A stretch of DNA of 64,000 nucleotides from NCBI GenBank assembly GCA_033439295.1, contig JAVTLE010000003.1:2232001-2296000 (forward strand). The letters run 5' to 3'. A program made the position numbers and the translations under genes. Below, piece after piece: positions 34,915 to 45,023 of the stretch (position 1 is the stretch's first letter; the number at the start of each line of letters is the position of its first letter). Origin of the DNA: Deuterostichococcus epilithicus (Eukaryota > Chlorophyta > Trebouxiophyceae > Prasiolales > Stichococcaceae). The notes under the pieces are model-generated. The model did no database searches and was not told the origin of the DNA. It saw only the letters and a list, made by a program, of their open reading frames with translations.

Positions 34915-37900
34915 GCCGCCGCTGCCGCTGCTGCAGCTGCTGCTGCTGCTGCCGCCGCTGCTGCTGCTCCTGCCGCCGCCGCTGCTGCTGCTGCTGCTGC
35001 TGCTGCCGCTGCTGGTGCTGCTGCTGCTTTGCCGCTCACAGCTGGCGCTGCGAAGCTGCAGCGCATGCTCAGCTGAAGGACCCACGACCCGCCTGGCTGT
35101 CTTGTGCACCTCTGGGGCGTCAAGGTCCAAAAACCTAGATGGTGTCGATATATCGCCCCCTGGTGGGCTTTGCGTTGGCTGCAAGGGTCGTGACGCCAAG
35201 CCTGTTCGAAACTGTGCAGGTTCGTGTTGGGCGGTGCGCCGCCTAAGCTGACGGACATCCGCGTGATCAAGGACGCGGGCGCGAAGGGCCTCAAGGGCGA
35301 CGACTACATCCACCTGGAGGTACGAGGAGCATGCGATGGTCTTTGCGCGCACAGTTTTGCTGCTTGCTGCTGGGAGTTGCCGCGCCTCTGGCACTCATAA
35401 CGAGCAGCACCTTGCGGCACTGGCTTGCTGGCGAACCGCCATGCCCCAGTGCCATCGCGACCCTGTCAACATCTTGCGCTCGAGTTGGCATTCGCCTCTG
35501 TCAGTGGAGAAGCAAAGGACCCTTTGGGGTTCATCAACGGCGACAGACGTGCTTGCTGAGTGTAGCGCATGCTTCACCGCAGCTGGACTTCGACTGGGAC
35601 TCCAAGCAGGACGTGGAGATGGACGTCAGCATCATCCCAGGTGCGCGACCGCTCTGACAGCGACTCTTACTTTCAACCTAGCTGCGACAATGCACAGGGC
35701 CATGCGACCCACCCTGCAGCAGTGCGTCACGCTGAGCGGCCATGCTGGGCAGTGCGGCGCGCCAGGGCGTGGCTTGAGGAACCCCTGGAATTCTGAGTTT
35801 TACCCTGAAGCGCATTGGCAATAGCTGCAGCGGCAAGCGCCTCGACTGCTCCTGAGGCGCCGCCGACCTTGGTGCCCGTGCAGAGACCATGAAGCTGGTG
35901 CCCAAGTTCCTGTCCAAGGCGGTGTCCAAGGCGACGGCCTTCCGCTGCGGCGTGGAGAACTTCGAGATGTTTGGTGCGCTCTCAAACTAGATGTCTTCGA
36001 TATGATGAAAACTTTCTTAATGTTTTCGCTACTGGGTATTCTACTCGTGTTCTCCTCGACTGCTGCTGCTGCTGCTACTCACACACCCGCCCTATGGGCT
36101 TGCCCAATTACAGGCGACAGACCACCCTCTGACAGCACATCGACGTTCTCATTGTAACTGCAGGCCAGCTGATGATCGCCTTCCGGCCCGTCATGCACCA
36201 GCTGCCCATCGTTGGCGCCATGCAGGCGCGGACTTTGGGTGCTGTTGCGACAGGATGTTATTCTGCCTATCATGCGGCGCGCCAGCACTGTTCAGAGTCT
36301 GGCACTGCATGTGACAGAATCACATATAGCAAAGCATCCACCGTGGGGCAAGTCGTCATTGCTCTCACATTCGATGCCCCAGACTCGCACAGTGCCGGCG
36401 CGCCACACTGCTCTGAAATGCTCAGACGCATGGCGTGCGCGTGCCTGTTGCTTGATGACGGTTACCGGCCTGCTCTGAGGAAAGGTCCCCAGCTCATTCC
36501 GCTGGGTGCAGGTCTGCTTCGTGGAGCCGCCTGAGTTCGATTTCGACATCACGCTGGGGACGGGCGGCGCAAGGCTGCTGGATGCGGTGCCTATGCTTAA
36601 GGTGCGCGACTGCAAGGGTTTGGAAGTCTTAGTTCTTAGTCCCTTATTTACACATCTTCGCCGGCTTCCGAGTGCAGACACGATCGGTAATCTTGGTGTG
36701 AGCCTGCTCACTACCAGCTGTGGGCACGTACACCTGTTTGTCTGCATTCGTGGCAGATGTTTCAGTTCTGCTTCGCTTGCTCTAGCGGCCAACCCTGATA
36801 CTTCCATCGCCCGCACAAAATGCATGGGTGCAACGAGCATGGCAGGGTGCAGCATGTGCATTGCCCAGAGCCGAAGCCTCCATCGCCAGCCTCGTCCTGC
36901 TGCCGTCCCTGTGGCAGTAACGGACTGGCAGCGCTGGGCCAGCTCAGCGTCAGTGTTGGCCCAGCCATGTGCGTCTCCTTGGGCAGGCCCACAGCGCAAG
37001 CATAATTCCCTGCAGGTCGGCAACTTGTCGAGCTTTGCTGGTGAGGTTCTTGATTTGTGACTGCGCAGACGTGGCTCTACAGCTTCATTGCAGACACCCT
37101 GCTGGCGCCGTACATCCTGCCAGGTGTGCCATCGCATTGCACTCCTCCAAGGCTCTGCCTATGAAATATTCTGCATTGCAAACACCACATGCCGCAACGA
37201 TCCTGCGGCAAGCTCAGCCGCAGCCCGCGACACCATGGGTTGGGGCGGGCAGTGCATGCCAGCGAGCTCAGCCGCGATCACCCGACACCCCAGCCTCGAA
37301 CTTTTTGGCCCCTGTTCGCAGACCACTTCTTCTACGCCATCGACCCCGCAGCGCCTGACTACCAGATTCCAGTCGGTTACGTCGAGGCAGAGGTCCGAAC
37401 TCGCGCCCTTCCCGTAACTGCTGCCCTGAAGGACCCGCCCTCTCCATCAGATACCTCCATCTCAGCCATTGCCATCTGCATCGGCTGGCTGTTGGAGGCG
37501 CCCATCCTGCAAGGAGCGCCGCATGCTGCAGCCGCGGCCAGGGACCCACGCACAAGGCTTCGCACGTTAGGCGGCCCATCACACCACCTCCTTGCATTTC
37601 GTGATGCTTTGCGGCTGCAGGTCATCAAGGACAAGAATGTACCTAGGAGGGACTAGCTGACATTGTAGTAAGAGCATATACTTCTTTTTTCATTCACCTG
37701 CCGCACCATCCGTCTGGCTCCCGGCTACAGGTCATCGAGGCCAAGAATGTGCCCAAGATGGACTACCTGGCATCGTCATCGCCGTACGTCGAGATCAGCG
37801 CCCACAAGCGCGGCACCAAGAAGGTACTGTCCATGAATCCTGAAAGCTCTGCGTCTTTCACTGACGTGTTGACAACACGCGGTGCGTCGCTGCGTCTCAG

Positions 37901-40850
37901 CATGTGGCTGCAGACCCGCTCTGGAACGGTGCAGCATGCCGCCGCCTCTGCAAGACGCCTTGTTGTACCACCTGCGCCACAGGCATCCCTTGCCTGCACA
38001 CCCGCATGCGCCACCGGTTGTCGCATCTCCGTCCTGAAGTTCCTCACTAGGGTTCCCCTCTGAGGTCCCAGGCAGCCAGCTGGCCGACTGACGCGTGTGC
38101 GAGCTTGCTGCGCAGACCAAGATCGGGAACCACCCCAAGCACCCCCAGTGGAACGAGACCTTCAAACTGCCCGTCAACGTGCGGCCCTGTGCTGGCCCCG
38201 CTGCTGAACCCTGCCCTGCACCCTGTTTGGTCAATCTGCACTGGACCACCGGCGTGCGGACCTCGAACCGCTGCCGCCCTGTGCCTCAATGCTGTTGCAC
38301 ACCACTCCTGAATGTTGTTCTACACCGGTGTGCGTGGATGCACAAGCCTCCAGCAGTCGCCTGCGTGGCGCACGTCCAGAGTGTGTGACCCTGCGTCCAG
38401 CCGGGACGACCCTAAGCGCCCTATTTACTGGGCGCAGGTGCCGCGGTACCAGCACATCACAGCGGTGCTGTGGGACGAGGACGTTGGTGCCGACGATGAG
38501 GTGACTACATTGTCATGCGCCACCGCGCCGGATGCCCCAGTGTTTCAGCACCTTGGCGCTGGCTGGAAAAAGCATTGCATTGTGGTCGTCACCGGAACGA
38601 AGCCAGCGCAGTCCTGGGCAAGCACAGCAGCGCCGGCTGCTCAAACCCTCAAACCCGGAGGTCAGCCGGGTCTGAGGTTTTTGGTTTATGCGGCCCTGGC
38701 CCCGGCCCCGAAGCAACAAGACCGCAAGCAAGTCGGCGGGAGATGGACGTGTATTGCATCAGCTGATTCGTGACGACTTCAGGTGGGGCGGGCGATCTTC
38801 CCAGTGCGGGACCTGGAGCCGAACCAGCCCAAGGACCTGTGGCTGCCGGTCAAGCCGCTGCTGAACCAGGACAAGGTAAGCCCCTTTATCTTACCAAGAA
38901 CAAGGTCTGCAGGATACGCGATGCTGCACCCTGTGCGGCGTTCTGGGCCTGAAGTCCCGAGTTGGTGTTGCCCGTTTCCCGCTGTGGTAGTCAGGATGCC
39001 GTGGCACATGTGCCGTGCTCATGCTGCTCGACCACTCCCGAACGTGCTGTCGACCAGACACTGGCGCTGTCTGAGCACGCACGCTCGCATGCCAGGCTGC
39101 AAGCTCACAGCATTTACATCGCACAGGCTGAGCATGCTTCTGTCAGCAGGGGCTGTCTGGATCGTGCTGGTCATGGAAGCTGGGCCTGCTCCAGGTCGAG
39201 CGCTGCGTGCACCTATATGGTCCATGACTTCGTGGCTCTGCGCCACTGAAGCGGACTGCAAGAGGCGATAGTTCATCTTGATGCAAGGTAGACCACACAA
39301 GGAAGCCTGCCGTGTTCCGCAGGAGGTAAGCGCCCAAGACGGCAAGAGGAGCAGGCGCAAGCGAGCCCGGCTTCGGGTGGCAATGCTTCAATCAATATCC
39401 AGGCCCGACCCTTTCAAAATCCGAATCATTGAGACGGGTGCCGACTTTCGCAGGAGGAAGATGCGCCAGACGGCAAGAAGAGCAAGCGCAAGCGCGACCG
39501 GCTGCGGGCGGCGCTGACAAAGCCGATGGGGCCCCCGGACCCGGAGCACAAGGGAACTGCGCTGCACCTGCGCCTCACCTACCGCGAGTGCACCGAGGAC
39601 CAGGTGTGTGTGTTTCTGAGCATGCGTCTTGATGCATGTCCAGTTTGCGTCTGTGGCATCCTCTGAGGGGTGCCCGCGCCTGCCAGAGCTGGGGCAGGGC
39701 TGGGGCAGTGCTCCGGCGTTTCATCACAAAATGGTACTGTCCTCAGCCTGCCGGCTGGCGGACCCGGGACCACCCACAAGAATATCGGTGGCTGTGCATG
39801 GCTTCGTTTGCCAGCAGGCTGTTGGGAACGACATCTTGGATTGGCATTTGCCCAGAACATGTCAGCAGGAAGCAGCATCCAGAGCGGACCTGCATGCTGC
39901 TGTGTCCTGGACAAGCTTTGCATACCGTTGTCACGGGCGGGCCCTTCAAAGGGGTAATTATCGCCCGTCAGCAACTCGCAAGCTGACACTGACCTCTGCG
40001 GCGTCTGTGCATGAGACACATTCGGCCGCTGTCACACGCGCTCTGCACAGCAGGCCGAACAGGCATCTCTTTAGTTTTCTGTTGAGTTTTCTTGGACCCC
40101 CTCATAGGAACGTGCTGTAACGGAGGCACACCACAAGCAGCAGGCCATCAATCAAGGGAGGCCTCCCTGAGTATTCTACTGTCTCGCATTCCATTCTCAC
40201 ACCTGGTTGCCACCCTTTTTAGACCCTTTTCCCACTCAGGTGCGCGCGGTGATGGAGGCGGAGCAGAAGAAGCAGCCCATCAGCGACCCCTTCATGGCGG
40301 AGCTGCTGAAGGAGGACGCCCCCTCCGGCGTTGTCGCCGGCGACCGCGCGCAGCAGACCAACCCGGCGCCAGCGGACTCTCAGGCACGATTCCCCAGGCC
40401 CGCCAGCAGCATAATCGATTGACCGGCCGAGCTGCCGCCGTCTGCTTTGTTGTAAAAACCCTTACAGAGGCGGCCTTCTGCACCCATGCATGCCGCCCGT
40501 ATGCCAAAATGCGGGGCCGCAACGTCGTCCATGCAGCCAGCGAGTCTGAGCAACCTGCATGTGGTGGCACACCTGGCCGCACTTCTGCGCAGTGCGCCAT
40601 GCAGATACGTGGGCCGAGCCCACGCATCGGTGGTGTGATGAATCATGCGACAGACATCGTGTGGGGTCTGACCAAACTTGTTTTGGTTGTTCGCCTGCAG
40701 GAGGCGGGCAAGAAAGACCCCAACACGGACCCGGCGCAGGGCGGGGTGCAGGTGGAGCGGGAGGGCGGCATTGACATGATCAAGGAGCGGGCGCGGCCGG
40801 AGTCGGCGGACCCAGATGTGGCTGCCACCGGCGAGGTGGAACCAGTTTGA
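32903..40850 (+). CDS. SMP-C2 domain protein, extended-synaptotagmin-like lipid-transfer protein (first exon unresolved)
   Basis: Such proteins tether the ER to another membrane and move lipids through the SMP tube. Seventeen visible exons (32903-33451, 33675-34356, 34690-34801, 35220-35319, 35583-35640, 35884-35973, 36164-36225, 36512-36601, 37069-37123, 37322-37392, 37731-37823, 38116-38178, 38438-38500, 38783-38875, 39454-39603, 40240-40383, 40701-40850) keep frame for 874 residues. The first ~410 residues are a low-complexity Ser/Gly/Ala region with duplicated motifs. The SMP domain runs from DYEWLADLL, MWPYVTEAVNKEAKCQLPPL and KFVLGGAPPKLTDIRV to YSFIADTLLAPYILP. One C2 domain follows (VIEAKNVPKMDYLASSSPYV ... 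HPQWNETFKLPV ... LWDEDVGADDE ... DLWLPV), then a Lys/Arg-rich stretch and an acidic tail. The usual SDPYV reads SSPYV, losing one calcium-ligand Asp. Introns after 36225 and 40383 need GC donors. No membrane anchor is visible; it would have to be in an upstream exon. Confidence 0.85.
33037..33451 (+). repeat. Duplicated RRPSL phospho-type motif in the SMP-C2 N-terminal region
   Basis: Two ~30-residue copies: one reading W-R-E-R-N-LERRPSLSETLGLSS then a VTPADV end (about 33037-33130), and one reading WQGERTLERRPSLVEALRLS then ITSPEV (about 33358-33451). The core R-R-P-S-L fits a basophilic-kinase site; the copies are separated by a Gly/Ala/Pro linker. Confidence 0.85.
33931..34080 (+). repeat. 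Duplicated PGIMATxGSYVGLxGG segment in the SMP-C2 N-terminal region
   Basis: PGIMATLGSYVGLSGG and PGIMATIGSYVGLGGG occur about 35 residues apart in exon 2, encoded by near-identical DNA. The short hydrophobic-aromatic core stands out from the surrounding Gly/Ala/His linker and could be an amphipathic binding motif. Confidence 0.88.
34858..35035 (+). repeat. CTG/CCG trinucleotide expansion in an SMP-C2 intron
   Basis: About 175 bp made almost only of CTG with interspersed CCG, CAG, CTC and GTG triplets. It lies in the intron between the exons ending at 34801 and starting at 35220. It creates long open frames (poly-Leu, poly-Cys or poly-Ala on either strand) that should not be annotated as proteins. 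Confidence 0.95.
37613..37780 (+). repeat. Decayed pseudo-exon copy of the C2 start upstream of the real exon
   Basis: The real exon at 37731 begins CAG|GTCATCGAGGCCAAGAAT and runs to GACTACCTGGCATCGTC. A copy at 37613-37667 reads CTGCAGGTCATCAAGGACAA, then GAATGTACCTAGGAGG, then GACTAGCTGACATTGT. It has an intact acceptor but an in-frame TAG where the real exon has TAC. Confidence 0.92.
39318..39517 (+). repeat. Decayed copy of the basic-region exon start of the SMP-C2 gene
   Basis: The exon starting at 39454 (CAG|GAGGAAGATGCGCCAGACG, then GCAAGAAGAGCAAGCGCAAG) is echoed at 39318-39384 (CGCAGGAGGTAAGCGCCCAA, then GACGGCAAGAGGAGCAGGCG). The copy retains the acceptor but is diverged throughout. 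Confidence 0.9.
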
Positions 40851-41899
40851 CGGCTGGTGGCGTCCCACACGCATGGTTTGCCATCTTCTGGAGCATGTTG
40901 CAACATCAGGCAGCAGCATGCGCGCAAATGATGACGGCGGCACACGAGGGGCGGGCCCGTTGGCACCAACTGCATGGCACCGTGCATGCCGCTGCCTGCC
41001 ACCGCCTGGCTCCAGGGCAAGGAAAGGCCCCGACGCAGCTCTGCTGCCCCTGCGAGCAGGCGTCGCGCTCATGATGCGGTTGCCTGGCGGTGCATCAGGC
41101 TGCCGCAGCTCCTAAGGCTGCGTTGCAAGCCTGCAAACGAGGTAGCGGATGGAGGGACGGTCCCCTGCAGCAGCCCTGCTTTGAGTGTTGAAGACGCTAC
41201 GTTCGTTCTGTTCCAGCTGTAGGATGTAGACGAAGTGCTGTGTCATTGTACGAAGTTGAATATTTGCTATGTGCGGCGTTTTTGTTGTGTGCGGGGCCCG
41301 CGCTGTGGCCTTGAACTAGTACCAGGACCGTTCTTGTCCATGCCTCTTCATTCACACGTTTCAACGTTCCCTGGTCAAGTACTCACAGCATTACAGTCAG
41401 CATTCGGCTAACGATGTCAGTGGCATGCTGTGTTGGCACGTGCCATATGCAGCTGTGCTGCGTCTTGCTTCGTCGCCACCTGGTACGCAGACTCACCTGC
41501 ACATAACCTTCCGCTCACTCACGTGGCAACAAATTCACGAGCACGGTCGATGCACAACCAGTTTGAGCTGCTTCCGGTAGCAGCGATCTGGCGAGATCTA
41601 GTCACGGAAAGTGCAGACTGAGGCTCTTAGTGCTCTCGCATCGAAGATTCTGCCCCTCACTCCAGCACTTTCGTAGTTTGAGATCATATTTACTATCTCC
41701 GAGCCTGCATCGCTGACTAAAAAGCTCCACAAGCCACGGCGGTCCCGTGGACACTGACTGAGTCTTTCAGTTTACACGCTCGTTCCGGTTACATCAGCAA
41801 GTGATTCATACAGCATACACGGGTTCAGCGAACCGACTCGGCACAAGATTGTCACAGCTGCAGAGTGAACGGAGCGCAACCTCATTCGGCAGCTTCGTC
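40851..41899. other. Intergenic region between SMP-C2 and SNAP-25-like genes
   Basis: Holds the 3' UTR of the SMP-C2 gene and the 5' region of the SNARE gene. From about 41220 the composition becomes noticeably less GC-rich. No coding exon is supported. Confidence 0.6.
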
Positions 41900-44315
41900 A
41901 TGTCGCGGCAGCAGCCCTCGGCGCCGCAGCAGCAGCACATGAGCAGCACCGGCGGCGGCGCCTCCTGGGCGCAGCGCCGCCCGGAATACTCGCCCCAGGT
42001 GGCACAGGAGGTGCAGCTGGGCATGCGGCAGCACGGGCAGACAACGGACGCCACCGCTCGCGCTGCCCAGGTGAGGCGGCCCCAGTGTGGCGCTGGCCCC
42101 GCATGAACCCTGCGCCGGCAGATGATCTCCGGACAGGGGCTGCAGGGCCCGGTTTGGTGCGATGTGTAGCCCTGCACCTGGTCTCTCCGCCCCTGGATGT
42201 CGGCGCTTGGCAGCAACCATGTGTGGTGATGCTGCTGCGTCCATTGGCGCAGACTGCGATGGACACTCGGGCAATGGCGGCGGAGGTGCACAGTGCACTG
42301 GAGGACCAGGGGAACCAGATTGACCGCATCAACAGCGACATCGACTATGTGCGCCTTCCCCGTCATGGGGTGTAGGAAGGCTCCCCGCCCTGCTCCCTCC
42401 CGAAGCCTGGCCACCCTCTTTCGCTTCGGCAACCCAATGCCCCTTCTGCTTCACGCAAGATTCGGCAAGCTCGGGGCTGCCCAGCGGTGGTTTCGGGCCA
42501 AGCCAAGCCACACTGCATAGCAGGGTTGCGGTACAACGGTAGCCGGGGGGGTCATGCTTGGGTGCAAACTGAGCATGTTGGCGTACGAATTTGCCGCAAT
42601 CGGCACCCCGTGACTATGAGAGATTCGTGGAGGACTGACAACAAGGAGGGGACAAACATACCCAGAGTTTGTTACAAGCGAACATGCGCAGCTAGCTGCA
42701 GCCTTCCTGATCCAGTGTCGCTTTCGCCATTCCCTGCAGGTGGAGGGCGACACAAAGGAGGCGAAGAGCACGTTGAAAGACATGGTGTGGATGCGGCGAT
42801 GCTGCTGCTGCCTCACCCTCTTCTCCTGCTGCTGCTCCTGCGACCCGCACATGGAACGGGACGCCACCCGCAAGAGCCGCGTCAAACAGTGCGCCACCAG
42901 CAGCACATGCTCTTTGCTCCATTGCTCGACTGCTCCTGGGGGTGCTATTGACCGCAATGCCAATGGTGTTGAGGAGATTCGAATTCTGTTGACGTGCCGG
43001 GATCATCGTACCTCGCATCCGCCACCCTTCCTTGGTGCATATAAGAAAAGCCGCCAATGCATGCAGGCGCAAGAACGAGCGCAAGAGCGTGGCGGAGATG
43101 CGTGCTGAGGCGGCCCGGCCAGCGCAGCAACACGGGGCCTACCCACTGCCCAACGGTGCCAGCGCCCTTTCCGCCCCGCAGGTGGGGCCGACCGGCATTC
43201 TATGGTCTAGGTGCCTTTTGTTAGGGTGAGTGGCGCAGCATGGCGCGGCGCGCGCCGCATAGCCAGGTGTGGAGGAGGCTGCGGACTGGCTTGCTTGCCA
43301 GATGTGTATACTGGCGAGCGTGCCGGGCGTGTGGGAAGGTGGCGTCAGGCGGTACAACCTGCCGCTTTGAGTGGCGAGTGCTGCGCAACATGCACACGTA
43401 AGGCATCAGCTGCCACATGTAAACTTGTGCTCACCAACGCAGGCAGGTGTGGAGGCGCCTTGTCAGTGCTGCAGTCGCAAGCTCGTTGTCGTGAATGGTG
43501 CAGTCGGAGCAGGTGACCCGTGCGCAACTGTTCGATGGCCAGCCGGCGGTGGCTAGTGTCGCCGGCGGCAAGCGGCAGGGCGGCGGCGGCGGGGGGCCGC
43601 AGGGCGGCGGCCTTGTGGGTGAGTCTTGCTGGCTGCCTCCCCGTGGCGCATTCGCTTTGGGGGTGCGGCATTTCGGGGCCGGACGCTGCCCAATGCACCC
43701 ACGCCTCGTCTGAGACCATGTGCAAGTGCCGAGATCCAATTTGGCCAGCCTATGAGACATGTCTCCGTCCGTCTGATTCTGGGCACCGCCTCCTCAGCCA
43801 GTGTCCGCGCTGTCAGGTAATTTGCTGGCTGCAAGCCCGGCTGTGCTTCCTGCTGTAGACGAGGACGCGGAATATGTGCGGCGCAACACGGCGGAGCAGA
43901 ATCAGAACCTCGGCATCGTGGGCGGCGCCGCCGCCGACATCAAGCGTCTTGCTTACGTGAGCATTTCAAGGCTCCACGACTAGCAACAGTTCGCACTCTG
44001 TATGAGAACCTTCTGGACTGAACGGCCCTGGGAGCGGGCGACGGCGACATACGGCTATGACGTGTTCATAGTGTCGAAAGTTGCAGCGACTGCACTGTGC
44101 CGCCAGTGCAGATCACCACCTGGTGTTATGTTGTGCGAGTGCGATGTCCGGGCCTATCTTCTGTGTCACAAGGAATCTGGCCTGGGCAGGGCATCGAGGC
44201 GGAAGCACAGCGGCAGATGCCCGTCGTGGACTCCACTGTAGAACGGGTGACGGACGCCAGGACGGGCGTCCGCGACAATGCGCGCAAGACTTTCAACTAC
44301 CGCACAGGGCGCTGA
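41900..44315 (+). CDS. SNAP-25-type Qbc-SNARE
   Basis: Supplies two helices of a SNARE bundle for membrane fusion at the plasma membrane or cell plate. Seven exons (41900-42070, 42253-42348, 42740-42888, 43067-43181, 43513-43618, 43859-43956, 44190-44315) close in frame at 286 residues. The Qb helix (about residues 40-105) contains SALEDQGNQIDRINSDIDYV with the zero-layer Gln in DQG, then KEAKSTLKDM. It is followed by a cysteine cluster, RRCCCCLTLFSCCCSC, expected to be palmitoylated as the membrane anchor. After a Gly-rich linker (RQGGGGGGPQGGG) the Qc helix follows: LGIVGGAAADIKRLAYGIEA and EAQRQMPVVDSTVERV, with AQR at the zero-layer position. There is no C-terminal transmembrane segment, as expected for SNAP-25 proteins. 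Confidence 0.88.
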
Positions 44316-45023
44316 CACAAATTCAAGGCGGCTCGTCCGGCCCCTGCAGCAGCAGGCCCGGCCGCCGAGAGTGCGCCGCGGGGAGTCCGCCGCAATGCCG
44401 GTGCTGTAGAGGCTCGGCGGAGGGGCGGCCGGGGAGGTGAGTGCGGCCCGGCAGCCAGGCTAGCGGGAAGGGCACGCCACCAGGGGTGGTGTGGTTTTGG
44501 AAACGCGCTGCTTTGAGCTTCGCAAACGTTGCGACGGCGTCACGCTTTGCTGACCACATGTACGAGTACGGGGTTTAGGCGATTAGTAAATTAGTCAGCA
44601 GAGTGCCCTCTTTGATGCAGCTCGGGTGCGGCCCGTCGATCTTCATCGGGTGGTCGTCACCTTGTTTGCAATGCCTCGAAAGCGTCTCCTGCTAGGCGTC
44701 TGAGCGCTTGTTCTTGCGAACGGCTCACCTTCGAAACGCCTCAATTATTACGAATCCGCCTAAGCACTGACTTCCGGTAGCAGGAGAGCTGGCAGGGTCC
44801 GCAGGAGGTTACTGAGCCCACCGCGTCAGGCTCCCCCTTCCCATTTTCTCACCCTGCGACGGCAGCAACCGCGTTTGACGATTCACTGCAGCGTCCCTGC
44901 ACGCCCCTGCGGCCGGGGCTGGTGTGCCTGACTGCTGAACCAAGCCTGCGCACTGCCAGACACCGAGCAGCGCTTGAGGTCTCCTGAACGATCGGGCTAC
45001 ATCCTACACGGTCGCGTATCCAC
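44316..45023. other. Intergenic region upstream of the PDR transporter
   Basis: About 700 bp with no supported coding sequence. The 44570-44770 part is relatively AT-rich and may contain the promoter of the ABCG gene; no specific element could be assigned. Confidence 0.55.

Noticed and set aside
34662-35294. Minus-strand 210-codon frame with a long poly-Ala run, and plus-strand poly-Leu/poly-Cys frames
   Set aside because: They are translations of the intronic CTG/CCG repeat; the flanking exons of the SMP-C2 gene splice around it.
40437-40690. Read-through of the SMP-C2 exon at 40240 to a stop at 40422 as the true C terminus
   Set aside because: The next exon (40701-40850) continues in phase with an acidic tail and ends cleanly; however, a retained intron giving the shorter end cannot be excluded.
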